From contig CAMFHP010000014.1 in the NCBI GenBank assembly GCA_945952225.1, forward strand, positions 34,523 to 98,522: a DNA stretch of 64,000 nt, in the 5' to 3' direction. Made by a program: the position numbers and the translations under genes. This document shows, in pieces, positions 8,279 through 17,012 of the stretch (position 1 is the stretch's first letter; every line of letters starts with the position of its first letter). This DNA is from an uncultured Myxococcaceae bacterium (GTDB lineage: Bacteria > Myxococcota_A > Polyangia > Polyangiales > Ga0077539). The notes under the pieces are model-generated. The model was not told the DNA's origin. It saw nothing but the letters and a program-made list of their open reading frames with translations, and did no database searches.

Positions 8279-9202
8279 TCAGAGCCCGCCCCAGTCGACG
8301 CGCGTGAGCTCGCGCGAGACCGTCCAAAGACGCTCCGCCGCGCCGTCGTCGCGCGCCTTCACGCTGCGCGAGGCGAGCTCGGGGTGCCCCCACATGAACC
8401 GCGACGGGCCGTAGAACTCGTCGCCCTTCACGTTGCGATCCGCCGCGGCGCGCACCGTCGGGAGCGCGCCCATCTCCGCCGACTGCGCCATCACCGCGTT
8501 GCCGAGGTGGAGCGAGCGCGCCATGAGCCCGCCCTCCATCGACGCCGCGCTGGTGACCTGAAGGTTCGTCGCCGAGTAGCCCGGGTGCGCCGCGAGCGTG
8601 ATGACGTTCGGGTGCGCCTTCGCGAGGCGACGGTGGAGCGCGCGGGTGAAGAGCAGGTTCGCGAGCTTGCTCTGCGCGTAGGCCGTCCACCGCTCGTAGC
8701 GGCGCTCGCCCATGAGGTCGTCGAAGTCGATGCGACCGCCCCAGTGGATGCCGCTGGAGATGTTCACCACGCGCGCCGCGGTGCGCTTCGCGAGCAGCGG
8801 CAGCACCAGACCCGTCAGCGCGAAGTGCCCGAGGTGGTTCGTGCCGAGCTGCATCTCGAACCCGTCGGCCGTGAGCGTGCGCGGCAGCGCCATCACGCCC
8901 GCGTTGTTCACCAGCACATCGATGCCGTCGGGAAACTTCTGCCCGAGCGCATCGGCGAAGGCCCGCACGCTCGCGAGGCTCGCGAGGTCGAGGGCCATCA
9001 CGTCGAGGCGCGCATCGTCACGCTCGGCGCGGATGCGTCGCACGGCCTCGTCGGCCTTCGAGGGCGTCCGGCACGCAAGCACCACACGGGCGCCGCGGCG
9101 GGCGAGGAGGCGCGCGGCTTCGAGGCCGATGCCGCTGTTGGCACCGGTGATCACGAAGGTGAGCGCGGTGAGATCGTCGAGCTGTTCCGGGGTCCAGGGC
9201 AT
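8279..9202 (-). CDS. Short-chain dehydrogenase/reductase, retinol-dehydrogenase-like
   Basis: This 307-residue NAD(P)-dependent oxidoreductase has the Rossmann motif TGANSGIG at residues 19-26. It also has LVNNAGVM, a catalytic Ser in ISSGIHWGG, and the YxxxK pair in YAQSK. The length and the LACRTPSKADEAVRRI signature match the retinol dehydrogenase/WWOX-like SDRs, whose bacterial substrates are mostly unknown. It is the last gene of a minus-strand run after the RecT-like gene. A TAGAAC box 11 bases before the ATG suggests its own promoter. Confidence 0.85.
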   Translation of the reverse strand: MPWTPEQLDDLTALTFVITGANSGIGLEAARLLARRGARVVLACRTPSKADEAVRRIRAERDDARLDVMALDLASLASVRAFADALGQKFPDGIDVLVNNAGVMALPRTLTADGFEMQLGTNHLGHFALTGLVLPLLAKRTAARVVNISSGIHWGGRIDFDDLMGERRYERWTAYAQSKLANLLFTRALHRRLAKAHPNVITLAAHPGYSATNLQVTSAASMEGGLMARSLHLGNAVMAQSAEMGALPTVRAAADRNVKGDEFYGPSRFMWGHPELASRSVKARDDGAAERLWTVSRELTRVDWGGL

Positions 9203-9239
9203 GGCGGGCCGAGGTTCTACTGCGAGGCGGGGGCGGCGG

Positions 9240-10106
9240 TCAGCCGAAGAAGTCCATCCACGGGTCGCTGCGGGGCGTCGGCGAGGTTGCCGTGATGCTT
9301 GATGCGTTCGTCGCCGCGGGAGGCGCCTCCGGGGGCCCTGCAGGCTCGGCGAGCACGGTCTTCACCACCGGTCCGTGCCGTGTCGGAGGCTCGCGCGGCG
9401 CCTCGGGTTGCGAGGCCACCGCAGGCAGCGAGGCGTGGATGTGAAACTCCGTGCGGGCCACGGGCTCGATGGGTGCGATTCCATGCGTCGCAGGGCCCTG
9501 GGAACGCGTCGGTTGGGGCGTCGGATCGCGCTGCGCCTGCGCCATCTCGTCGACGGTGTAGAGCCCCGCCATGTCTTCGGGAAAGGCCTTTCGCAGCGCG
9601 AGGGCCTCGCTGCACTTCGCGAGCATCACGTGGGGCATGCGCGCCCACATCGCCGTCGGGCGGCTCTTGCCCGTCTGCTTGTCGCGGATGGTCTGCACGT
9701 ACTCGTTCCAGTACGCGACGCCCACCGCGGGACGGGGCCAGTCGCGGCGCCACACGCGCACCTTGCAGAGCTTGATCGTGCCGTCGGGGTTGTCGACGAA
9801 CTCGGGCTCGTCCTGCCCCTGGTAGAGCCCCGTGCGCTCGGCGATCGCGCGGAGCCCGTCGATCGACACCTGCGTCGACCACACCATGCGGTGCTTCTCC
9901 GAGTCCCAGCGCTGCACGAAGTGAATCTGCCGCAGCAGCGGGTTGAGCCGCCGCGCGCGCGCCACTTCGAGCAGCACCTCGAACTCCGCATCGCTGGCCC
10001 CGTTCGCGAACGTGTCGCGAATGAGCTGCCGCTGCGACGCCGTGAAATCGAACCCCTCGCGCTCCGCGGAGACCGCGCTCGCGACGCTCAACGCGCGCCC
10101 GTTCAT
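9240..10106 (-). CDS. RecT/Bet-family single-strand annealing protein
   Basis: This 288-residue protein has a core (about residues 18-190) that matches the phage Bet/RecT annealase family: FTASQRQLIRDTFANGASD, LNPLLRQIHFVQRWD, STQVSIDGLRAIAERTGLY and RKAFPEDMAGLYTVDEM. Such proteins bind ssDNA and anneal complementary strands. A Pro/Ala/Thr-rich linker of about 90 residues follows, ending in the short tail DPWMDFFG. That recalls the acidic-aromatic tip of SSB proteins, but this is only a resemblance. No exonuclease, SSB, integrase or phage structural gene is nearby. The gene sits 55 bases downstream of tatD and has its own TACAGT box, so it may be a resident gene. Confidence 0.82.
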   Translation of the reverse strand: MNGRALSVASAVSAEREGFDFTASQRQLIRDTFANGASDAEFEVLLEVARARRLNPLLRQIHFVQRWDSEKHRMVWSTQVSIDGLRAIAERTGLYQGQDEPEFVDNPDGTIKLCKVRVWRRDWPRPAVGVAYWNEYVQTIRDKQTGKSRPTAMWARMPHVMLAKCSEALALRKAFPEDMAGLYTVDEMAQAQRDPTPQPTRSQGPATHGIAPIEPVARTEFHIHASLPAVASQPEAPREPPTRHGPVVKTVLAEPAGPPEAPPAATNASSITATSPTPRSDPWMDFFG

Positions 10107-10114
10107 GGGTGGTG

Positions 10115-10120
10115 ACTGTA
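10115..10120 (-). promoter_or_regulatory. TACAGT -10-like box before the RecT-like gene
   Basis: Read on the minus strand, TACAGT ends eight bases before the ATG at 10106. A TTGCGG lies 18 bases further upstream and could serve as a -35. No Shine-Dalgarno sequence is visible. The box would allow expression separate from tatD. Confidence 0.4.
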
Positions 10121-10161
10121 CGTGCGTTCAGTGATCGCCCGCAAGGGGCGACGGGGTGTGA

Positions 10162-10962
10162 TCAGCGCGCGAAGCGGTCGAGTCCGAAGCGGCGGATCGC
10201 GTTCTCGGTGGTGCGCGCGCGGAGGTCGCGCTCGGCGATGCCGAGGGTGCCCGCGAGGTGCGCGGCGGTGCGCGAGAGGTACGCGGGCTCGTTGCGCTTG
10301 CCCCGCATGGGCATCGGCGCGAGGTAGGGCGCGTCGGTCTCGATCAGCATGCGGTCGAGGGGAACGGTCTTCGCCGCCGCGCGCAGGTCGTCGGACTTCT
10401 TGAACGTCACGATGCCCGAGAACGAGATGTCGAAGCCGAGATCCATCGCGGCCTTCGCAAAGGACGCGTCTTCGGAGAAGCAGTGGATCACGCCGCCCAC
10501 GTCGCGCGCGCCCTCGTCGCGCAGGATCGCGAGCGTGTCGTCGGGCGCCGCCCGCGTGTGGATCACGAGGGGCTTCTTCGCTGCGCGCGCGAGCGCCACG
10601 AAGCGTCGAAAGGCCTCGCGCTGCGCCTCGCGGGGCGAGTGATCGTAGTGGTAGTCGAGCCCCACTTCGCCGACCGCGACGACGCGCGCATCGGCGGCGA
10701 GCGAGGCCATGAGGTCCATCGCGTCGGGCGTGGCCGTCACCGCGTCGTGGGGATGGATGCCCACCGTCGCCACCACGTCGGCGTGCGCGTGCGCGAGGCC
10801 CACGGCGTCGGGCGCGCTGCCGGTTCCGCGGCCCGAGCCGATGGTGACGAACCACACGATGCCCTCGGCCCGTCCGCGTTCGAGAATGGCCTCTCGCTCG
10901 TCACCGAAGTCGGCGAAGTCGAGGTGGCAGTGCGAGTCGATGAGCGGCGTGCGGTCGGTCAC
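10162..10962 (-). CDS. tatD: TatD-family metal-dependent deoxyribonuclease
   Basis: This 266-residue protein shows the full TatD metal-site set: DSHCHLD at the N-terminus, GEVGLDYHYD, VIHTRAA, VIHCFSED and ETDAPYLAP. TatD enzymes are metal-dependent 3'-5' exonucleases acting on single-stranded DNA and RNA, implicated in DNA repair and DNA turnover. The GTG start overlaps the stop of the HEAT-repeat gene by four bases (GTGA). The placement after metG, in a run that starts with holB and ricT, matches a gene order also known from Firmicutes. Confidence 0.93.
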   Translation of the reverse strand: MTDRTPLIDSHCHLDFADFGDEREAILERGRAEGIVWFVTIGSGRGTGSAPDAVGLAHAHADVVATVGIHPHDAVTATPDAMDLMASLAADARVVAVGEVGLDYHYDHSPREAQREAFRRFVALARAAKKPLVIHTRAAPDDTLAILRDEGARDVGGVIHCFSEDASFAKAAMDLGFDISFSGIVTFKKSDDLRAAAKTVPLDRMLIETDAPYLAPMPMRGKRNEPAYLSRTAAHLAGTLGIAERDLRARTTENAIRRFGLDRFAR

Positions 10963-12101
10963 GGCGTGGCCTCGATGCGGGCGAGGGCCCGGCGTGCGGC
11001 GTCGCGCACGTCGGAGCGGTCATGGGTGCGCGCGAGGCGCGAGAGGGCCGTACGCGAACGCGACGTGCCCACCACCGAGAGCGCGTCGAGCACGATCGTG
11101 GCCTCGACACTTCCGCCGTCGAGGAGGTCGAGGAGCGTGCCCTCCGCAGCGGTGAGACGGGCCACGCGAACGAGCTTCACCGCAGCCTCGCGGCGACCGG
11201 GAAGCAGCGAGTGGAGCTGCTCGACGATCTCGTTGCACGCGCGCTCATCGCCGAGCCGCGCGAGGGAGGCGCGGGCCACGCTGCGCGCGGGCGAGGGGAT
11301 CACCCGCCACGCCACCGACGAGAGCGTCTCGCGGGCCATGGGCACGTCGTCGGGCGACACCGCGCCGAGGAGTTCCAGGGACTCGTGGAGGTACGCATCG
11401 AGGTCGCCGCCCTCGACCTGACGGAGCCCGCGCACGAACTCGCAGAGCACGGGCACCGCGTCGCGTTCGCCCATGCGCGCGCAGGCGATGGCCGCCGCGA
11501 CCTTCACGCGCTCCGAGGTCGCCGCGCAGGCGGTGTGGAGCGCGTCGAGGCAGCGCGTGCGGGCGGCGTCGTCGAGGGCGTTCTCCGTGCGCTGATCGGG
11601 GTCGACGGCGAAGAGTCGGCCGAGCTGCTCCGCGGCCTCGGAGGCGATCCACGGGTCGTCGCTCGCGAGCGCGTCGAGGCACGCGCGAAAGCCCTCCGCG
11701 GGGTCGAGCGAGAGCACCCCGAGGAGCGCCTGGTAGCGCACGTCGGCGTGGTCGTGGGCGAGCGCCTCGCGCAGCAGTTCGAGGGCCCGCGCGCCGCCCG
11801 CTTCGGCGAGGGCCACCACCGCGAGCTGGCGCACGTTCGAATCGCCGTCGTCGAGCAGCGTCGCCATGCGCTCCGCGTGGTGCCGTGCGCGCAGCGTTCC
11901 CAGCGCGGTGAGGGCCGCGCCGCGCACCTCGGACCAGGTGTCGTCGAGGAGCGCCACGAGCGCATCGGAGGCCGCGCGCGGGTTCTCGTCACCCACGAGC
12001 CCGAGGTCGTGGGCCGCCGAGGCGCGCACGGCGGGCTTCGTCGCGCGGAGGTCACGCATCGCGGCGTCGTAGGTTCGTCGCAGCGGAGGCAGGGAGAACA
12101 T
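10959..12101 (-). CDS. HEAT-repeat protein
   Basis: This 380-residue protein is composed almost entirely of HEAT/PBS-lyase-like helical repeats of about 30 residues, for example VRASAAHDLGLVGDENPRAA and DSNVRQLAVVALAEAGG. It has no signal peptide and no catalytic motif, so it is probably a cytoplasmic scaffold. It lies between metG and tatD and overlaps tatD by four bases, so it is likely co-translated with it. A partner among the neighbouring proteins is possible but not shown by the sequence. Confidence 0.85.
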   Translation of the reverse strand: MFSLPPLRRTYDAAMRDLRATKPAVRASAAHDLGLVGDENPRAASDALVALLDDTWSEVRGAALTALGTLRARHHAERMATLLDDGDSNVRQLAVVALAEAGGARALELLREALAHDHADVRYQALLGVLSLDPAEGFRACLDALASDDPWIASEAAEQLGRLFAVDPDQRTENALDDAARTRCLDALHTACAATSERVKVAAAIACARMGERDAVPVLCEFVRGLRQVEGGDLDAYLHESLELLGAVSPDDVPMARETLSSVAWRVIPSPARSVARASLARLGDERACNEIVEQLHSLLPGRREAAVKLVRVARLTAAEGTLLDLLDGGSVEATIVLDALSVVGTSRSRTALSRLARTHDRSDVRDAARRALARIEATP

Positions 12102-12138
12102 GCGGTGCCTCGTCGTCGCGCAGCGCGCGGGGAGAGCG

Positions 12139-14154
12139 TTACTTCACGCGCGTGCCGGGCGCGTGATCCTTCTCGAAGGTCGCGAGCGAGAGGCCGTCGG
12201 AGGGCCCGGCGGCGAGGAGCATCCCGTGCGACACGAGGCCGCCGCCGAAGTCGCGCGGCGGGAGGTTCGCGACGACGACCACCTGCTTGTTCACCAGCGC
12301 CTCGGGCGCATACGCCAGCGCGATGCCCGCGATGATGGTGCGCGGCCCCGCGGGCTCACCGAGGTCGATGGAGAGCTTCAGGAGCTTGTCTTTGCGCGGG
12401 ATGCGCTCGGCGGTGAGCACACGACCGAGGCGCAAATCGACCTTCGCCATGAGCTCGTCGTACGTGATGGGCCCCGGGGGCTCCGTCGCTTCGGGCGCCT
12501 TCGCGGCGGGCTTCTCGGCCTTCGCGGGCGCGGCGGGCTTCTCCGCGGGCTTCGTCTCGGTGGTCACATCGAGCTCCTTGAAGATCTGCGCTTCGAGCGC
12601 GGCGTCGTACTTCGGAAACACGGGCGAGGGCGTTCCCACGGGCGCGTGCGCCGCGAGGCCGCCCCAGGTCACGGGCCACTGATCGACGTCGACGAGCGGG
12701 CTCACGGGGTCGAGACCGAGCTGCGCGCGCATCGCGTCGGACTTCGACGGCGTCGCGGGCCAGAGCATCAGCGACACGATCCGAACGAGCTCCAGCACGT
12801 GGTAGATCACCGCGGCGAGGCGGGCGGTGTCGTGGGCCTTCGCGAGCTTCCACGGGGCCTGCTCGTCGAAGTAGCGGTTGCCTGCGCGCGCGAGCTCGAT
12901 GGTCGCTTCGAGGGCGCGGTGCGGGGCCACGTCGCGCCACGCATCGGCGGCCTCGCGGGCCTTCGTCGCCGCGAGCGTTTCGAGCGCGCGGTCGGCGTCG
13001 GTGAGCGCCTCGGCGGCCACGTGGGGAACGCGCCCCTCGAAGTGCTTCGTGAACGGCAGCGCGCGGTTCAACAGATTGCCCACGGTCTCGGCGAGCTCGC
13101 TGCGCGCGCGGCCCACGAGGGCGGGCACCGACCACTCGCCGTCTTGCCCGAACGAGACCTCGCGGAGGAGGAAGTACCGCAGCACGTCGGCGCCCACCGC
13201 GTCGGCCACGCGCACGGGGTCGGTGGTGCCGCGCCCCTGCGTCGCGCCCTCGCGCGTCTTCGAGAGCTTCTCGCCGCCCGTGAGCAACCACCCGTGGCTC
13301 CAGATCGTGCGCGGGAGCTGCGCGTCGTCGAGGCCCGCGCTCATCAAGAACGCCGGCCAGTACACCGCGTGGAAGCGCAGGATGTCCTTGCCCACGAGCT
13401 GCACGTCGGGGGGCCAGAGGTCCTTGCGCTGCGGGTCTCCCTCGACGGCCGTGAGGTAGTTGAACAGCGCGTCGAACCACACGTACATCACGTGCTTCGG
13501 ATCGCCGGGCACGGGGATGCCCCACGTGAAGCTCGTTCGCGAGATCGAGAGGTCTTTGAGCCCGCCCTCGACGAAGGAGATCACCTCGTTGAGCCGTCCC
13601 TCGGGGCGCACGAACTCGGGCCGCTCGCGGTAGAGCTTCAGCAGCCGATCGGCGTACGCGCTCAGGCGAAAGAAGTACGACTGCTCCGCGACGCGCTCGA
13701 CGGGCCGACGATGGATCGGGCAGAGGTTGCCCTCGACGAGCTCCTTCTCGGTCTTGTGGTCTTCGCAGGCCACGCAGTAGAGCCCCTCGTACGACCCGAG
13801 GTAGATGTCGCCGTTGTCGACGCACCGCTGCCACCAGCGCTGCACGCCCTCTTCGTGGCGACGCTCCGTGGTGCGGATGAAATCATCGGGGCGACACAGA
13901 AGCTTCGGCCACAGGTCGCGGAAGCGCACCGACATCTCGTCGACGAAGGCCTGCGGGGTCATGGCCTTGCGCTGCGCCTCGCGTTCGAGCTTGAGCCCGT
14001 GCTCGTCGGTGCCCGTGAGAAAGTGCGTGCGCGCGCCGCGGAGCGCGTGAGCCCGCGTGAGCGCGTCGGCCACCACGGTGGTGTAGGCCGTGCCCACGTG
14101 GGGCGACGAGTTCACGTAGTAGATCGGCGTGGTGACGTAGAAGCTGCGGGTCAT
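12139..14154 (-). CDS. metG: Methionyl-tRNA synthetase with C-terminal tRNA-binding domain
   Basis: This 671-residue class I synthetase charges tRNA-Met. It shows the HIGH-type motif (SPHVGTAY, near residue 18), a single zinc knuckle pattern CVACEDHKTEKELVEGNLCP and the KMSKS variant EKLSKTREG. After the anticodon-binding helices come a Lys/Ala/Pro/Glu-rich linker and an OB-fold tRNA-binding domain (KVDLRLGRVLTAERIPRKDK to the end). The ATG at 14154 directly precedes the conserved SFYVTTPIYYVN. GACGGAGGC upstream is a good ribosome site, and TATACC at 14189-14194 (minus strand) may be a local promoter. Confidence 0.96.
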   Translation of the reverse strand: MTRSFYVTTPIYYVNSSPHVGTAYTTVVADALTRAHALRGARTHFLTGTDEHGLKLEREAQRKAMTPQAFVDEMSVRFRDLWPKLLCRPDDFIRTTERRHEEGVQRWWQRCVDNGDIYLGSYEGLYCVACEDHKTEKELVEGNLCPIHRRPVERVAEQSYFFRLSAYADRLLKLYRERPEFVRPEGRLNEVISFVEGGLKDLSISRTSFTWGIPVPGDPKHVMYVWFDALFNYLTAVEGDPQRKDLWPPDVQLVGKDILRFHAVYWPAFLMSAGLDDAQLPRTIWSHGWLLTGGEKLSKTREGATQGRGTTDPVRVADAVGADVLRYFLLREVSFGQDGEWSVPALVGRARSELAETVGNLLNRALPFTKHFEGRVPHVAAEALTDADRALETLAATKAREAADAWRDVAPHRALEATIELARAGNRYFDEQAPWKLAKAHDTARLAAVIYHVLELVRIVSLMLWPATPSKSDAMRAQLGLDPVSPLVDVDQWPVTWGGLAAHAPVGTPSPVFPKYDAALEAQIFKELDVTTETKPAEKPAAPAKAEKPAAKAPEATEPPGPITYDELMAKVDLRLGRVLTAERIPRKDKLLKLSIDLGEPAGPRTIIAGIALAYAPEALVNKQVVVVANLPPRDFGGGLVSHGMLLAAGPSDGLSLATFEKDHAPGTRVK

Positions 14155-14237
14155 GGCGTGTGCCTCCGTCGGCGACGGGAGGGCGCGAGGTATAGCCACA
14201 AGCCCGCGCGACCGCACGCAAAAGCGCGGCGCCGCGG

Positions 14238-15836
14238 TCACTCCGTGGGGGCGCCGTCGGGGGCTTCGGAGGCGTCGTCACCGGCCTCGCGGCGCGCGCC
14301 ATCGGGGGCGAACACCGGGCGCACGTCGTCGACGGAGAAGACCTCCATCGGGCCGTCGGCGAAGACCACCCGCACCGTGCGGGCGAGCACGTCGACGTCG
14401 CGCACGCGCCCCTCGCCCTTCGGCGTGTGCACGCGCTTGCCGTGCTTCGGAAAGAGCGCGCGCTGCTGGCGATAGAACGCGTCCTCGTACACGAGGCAGC
14501 ACATGAGCCGACCGCACACGCCCGACACGCGCTGCGGCGTGAGCGCGAGGCCCTGATCCTTCGCCTGACGGATCGAGACCGGCGCGAAGTCCGAGAGGAA
14601 GGTGTTGCAGCAGAGCTGGAGCCCGCAGGGCCCCACGCCGCCGAGGTTCTTCGCGGCGTCGCGCACGCCCACGTGACGGATCTCGACGCGTCCGCGGAGC
14701 GCGTTGGTGAGCGCGCGCGCCACGTCGCGGAGCTCCAGTCGCTCTTCGCTCGCGAGGTAGACCACGTTGCGTCCGCCGGTGATGCCGCACTCGACGCGCA
14801 CGACCTTGGCGGGGAGGTTCATCTCGCGCGCGACCTTCGCCGCGAGCCGCATGGCCTCGGCCTCGCGCACACGCAGCCGCGCCTCGGCGCGCAGGTCCGA
14901 CTCGCCGGCCTTGCGCAGCACACGCATCGGGAGCCGCGCGCTCACCATCTGCCGTCGCGGCGGCGAGGTGATGGTGGCGAGCTCCATCCCGCGCTCGCCT
15001 TCGAGCACCACGGTGTCTCCGCGACGGAGGATCACGTTGCCCGCGTCGACGGCGAATCCCCGCGGCGCCTCCGCGGTGCGCGCGATGGCCACGGCCGCGA
15101 GCGTCGACGCGTCGCCCCACTCGTAGTCGGGAAAGGCCGGCTCGCTCCACGGTTCGACGGTGTCGGGCCCCGCGAGCGTGAGGTGCAGCCTGCGCGGCGG
15201 CGCGGGCTCGGGCGCTGTGGTTTCGGCGACGGGCGCAGGCGACTCGTCGACCTCGCGCACCTCGCGAATCAGACGCGCTTGCGTGGGCGCGCGCTCGGGC
15301 TGCGGCGGCCGTCCATCGCGGGGCGCCCCCGGTCGCGGACCCTGCGCGGTGGGAGCGCCCTGCGGCGGCCCACGGCGGCCTTCGTGACCCTGCGGACGTT
15401 GCGACGGCCCCGCGCCCTGCGGCCCACGCGAAGGCGGCCTCGGGCCGTTGCCCTGCGCCGCAGGAAGGTCACCGGGCACACGCGGCGGACGCGGAATCGC
15501 GGGCCCCTGCTGCGGACCTCCCGACGGCCCCTGCGGACGCCTGGAGGGTCTCGGACGGTCGTTGCCCTGCGGTCGCTGCGCGTCGCCTCCCTGCGGGCGT
15601 TGGGGGCCCTGCTGCGGCGGTCGCTGCGGGCCCTGCGGTGGCGGTCGCTTCGAAGGCCTTGGGGCTTCGTTGCCGTGCGGTCGTTGCGGGCCCTGCTGCG
15701 GACGTTGCGGACCCTGCTGCGGCGGTCGCTTCGAAGGCCTCGGGGCTTCGTTCTCGGGCGGTCGTTTCGAAGGTCGCGGCGCCTCGTTGGCGGGCGGCGG
15801 TCGCTTCGAAGGGCGCGGCTGTTCCTGGTCGCTCAT
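14238..15836 (-). CDS. ricT: PSP1/RicT-like protein with long disordered N-terminus
   Basis: This 532-residue protein has two halves. Residues 1-200 are Pro/Arg/Gln/Gly-rich and carry four PRPSKRPP repeats and many QGPQRP units. The second half holds the PSP1 core, with GVGPCGLQLCCNTFLSDF and GVCGRLMCCLVYED, the Cys clusters typical of RicT/YaaT. In Bacillus, RicT forms the Y-complex with RicA and RicF, carries FeS clusters and influences RNase Y-dependent mRNA processing. Its ATG overlaps the holB stop by four bases. The repeat-rich extension is far longer than in Bacillus and may bind RNA or protein; that is inference. Confidence 0.87.
   Translation of the reverse strand: MSDQEQPRPSKRPPPANEAPRPSKRPPENEAPRPSKRPPQQGPQRPQQGPQRPHGNEAPRPSKRPPPQGPQRPPQQGPQRPQGGDAQRPQGNDRPRPSRRPQGPSGGPQQGPAIPRPPRVPGDLPAAQGNGPRPPSRGPQGAGPSQRPQGHEGRRGPPQGAPTAQGPRPGAPRDGRPPQPERAPTQARLIREVREVDESPAPVAETTAPEPAPPRRLHLTLAGPDTVEPWSEPAFPDYEWGDASTLAAVAIARTAEAPRGFAVDAGNVILRRGDTVVLEGERGMELATITSPPRRQMVSARLPMRVLRKAGESDLRAEARLRVREAEAMRLAAKVAREMNLPAKVVRVECGITGGRNVVYLASEERLELRDVARALTNALRGRVEIRHVGVRDAAKNLGGVGPCGLQLCCNTFLSDFAPVSIRQAKDQGLALTPQRVSGVCGRLMCCLVYEDAFYRQQRALFPKHGKRVHTPKGEGRVRDVDVLARTVRVVFADGPMEVFSVDDVRPVFAPDGARREAGDDASEAPDGAPTE
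15640..15830 (-). repeat. Repeats encoding PRPSKRPP in the ricT N-terminus
   Basis: Several copies of a short unit encoding PRPSKRPP, interspersed with QGPQRP units, lie within the ricT-like gene. They make the DNA locally repetitive and very C/G-skewed. Copy-number variation between strains would be expected but cannot be seen here. Confidence 0.6.
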
Positions 15837-16906
15837 GCGCGTGCCTCGCGGAGTCGCACGAGCATCGCCTGGAGGACGAGCTGCACGTTGGGGGTGGCGC
15901 CGCCGTCGAGCAGCGATTGGGTGTCACGAACGATGTCGGCGCGGGCCGCGTTCACGGCGGCCTGTCGGGGGCGCGCGCTCGCGTGCTGCAGCGCCTCGTG
16001 GCGAAAGTACCGTTGCAGAAGCAGAAGTACGGTGTCGAGGTCGTGGCGATCGAGCTCCTTCGCGCGCTCGCCGAGGGTGACGTACACGCCGGGTGATCCT
16101 GCGCGCAGGGCGTTGAGCACCTCGTCGACCATGGCCTGACGGGCCTTGTGGGCCTCGCGGTCGCGAAACTCCAACGCGCGCCCGACGGAGCCGTCTCCGA
16201 GCGCGACGAGGTCGTCGATGTGCGCGGGATCGACGGAGAGCGACTCGGCACCGTCGCGCAGCACCGCGGCCACGTCGTCGGGCGCGAGGAGCCCGAAGCG
16301 CACGGTCTGGCACCGCGAGCGGATCGTCGTCAGCAGCGCCGACGGACGCGCCGTGACGAGCACGAAGTGGGTGTCGCGCGGCGGCTCTTCGAGGGTCTTC
16401 AGGAGCTTGTTCGCGGCCGCGGGGAGCAGCCGATCGGCCTCGCGAAAGATCACCCACCGCGTCGCGCCCTCGTGCGGGCGAAAGGGCATGCGCGTAAGGA
16501 GTTCCTCGATCTGCTCGACGGTGATGTTCTGCCGCAGGTCGGCCTCGGGGATCTCCTCGCGTCGACGCGTGCGCAGGGCTTCGGCCTCGGCGCGGTCGCG
16601 CGCGTTGTCGCGGGCGGCATCCTTCGGCGGATCCTTGAGCTCGCGCTGGAGCACGATCACGTCGGGGTGCATCGCGCGGGCGGTCTTGAGGCAGATCTCA
16701 CAGGCGCCGCACGCGTCGCCGTCGTCGGTGCGCGCGCGGCAGTTCATGGTCTGCGCGAGCGCGTGGGCGAGGCGGTCCTTGCCGACGCCCGCGGGGCCCG
16801 CGAAGAGGTACACGCTCGACACGCGGTCGTTCGCGATCGCGCGACGCAGCAGCGACACGGCGGCGTCGTGCCCTCGAACGCTGCGAAACCCGGCGAGTCC
16901 TGCCAT
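15833..16906 (-). CDS. holB: DNA polymerase III delta' subunit
   Basis: This 357-residue clamp-loader subunit has an AAA+ fold with P-loop GPAGVGKD at residues 37-44. A zinc-binding set follows (NCRARTDDGDACGACEIC). Other family marks are RWVIFREADRLLPAAANKLL, LKTLEEPPRDTHFVLVTA and the sensor motif SRCQTVRF. With its partners it loads the sliding clamp onto DNA. The ATG at 16906 is chosen because the family's N-terminus (GHDAAVSLLRRAI) starts there. It heads the block holB-ricT-metG-HEAT-tatD. The tmk gene that often precedes holB is absent; a GDPD gene is divergent instead. Confidence 0.9.
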   Translation of the reverse strand: MAGLAGFRSVRGHDAAVSLLRRAIANDRVSSVYLFAGPAGVGKDRLAHALAQTMNCRARTDDGDACGACEICLKTARAMHPDVIVLQRELKDPPKDAARDNARDRAEAEALRTRRREEIPEADLRQNITVEQIEELLTRMPFRPHEGATRWVIFREADRLLPAAANKLLKTLEEPPRDTHFVLVTARPSALLTTIRSRCQTVRFGLLAPDDVAAVLRDGAESLSVDPAHIDDLVALGDGSVGRALEFRDREAHKARQAMVDEVLNALRAGSPGVYVTLGERAKELDRHDLDTVLLLLQRYFRHEALQHASARPRQAAVNAARADIVRDTQSLLDGGATPNVQLVLQAMLVRLREARA

Positions 16907-17012
16907 CACCACGGCGGGTGCGGGTAACACGTCGGCGGCGGGCCGCGCAACGGTCGCCGCCCGCGCGTTCGGGGTTGCCGCCGCTGCGCAGGGCCAACGA
17001 CACTCGCGCTCC

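Noticed and set aside
9240..10106. RecT-like gene as part of a prophage
   Set aside because: No integrase, terminase, capsid, tail or att-like repeats in the flanks, and base composition equals the neighbours.
12100..14475. 791-codon plus-strand frame opposite metG
   Set aside because: Shadow of metG and ricT, whose motifs are complete on the minus strand.
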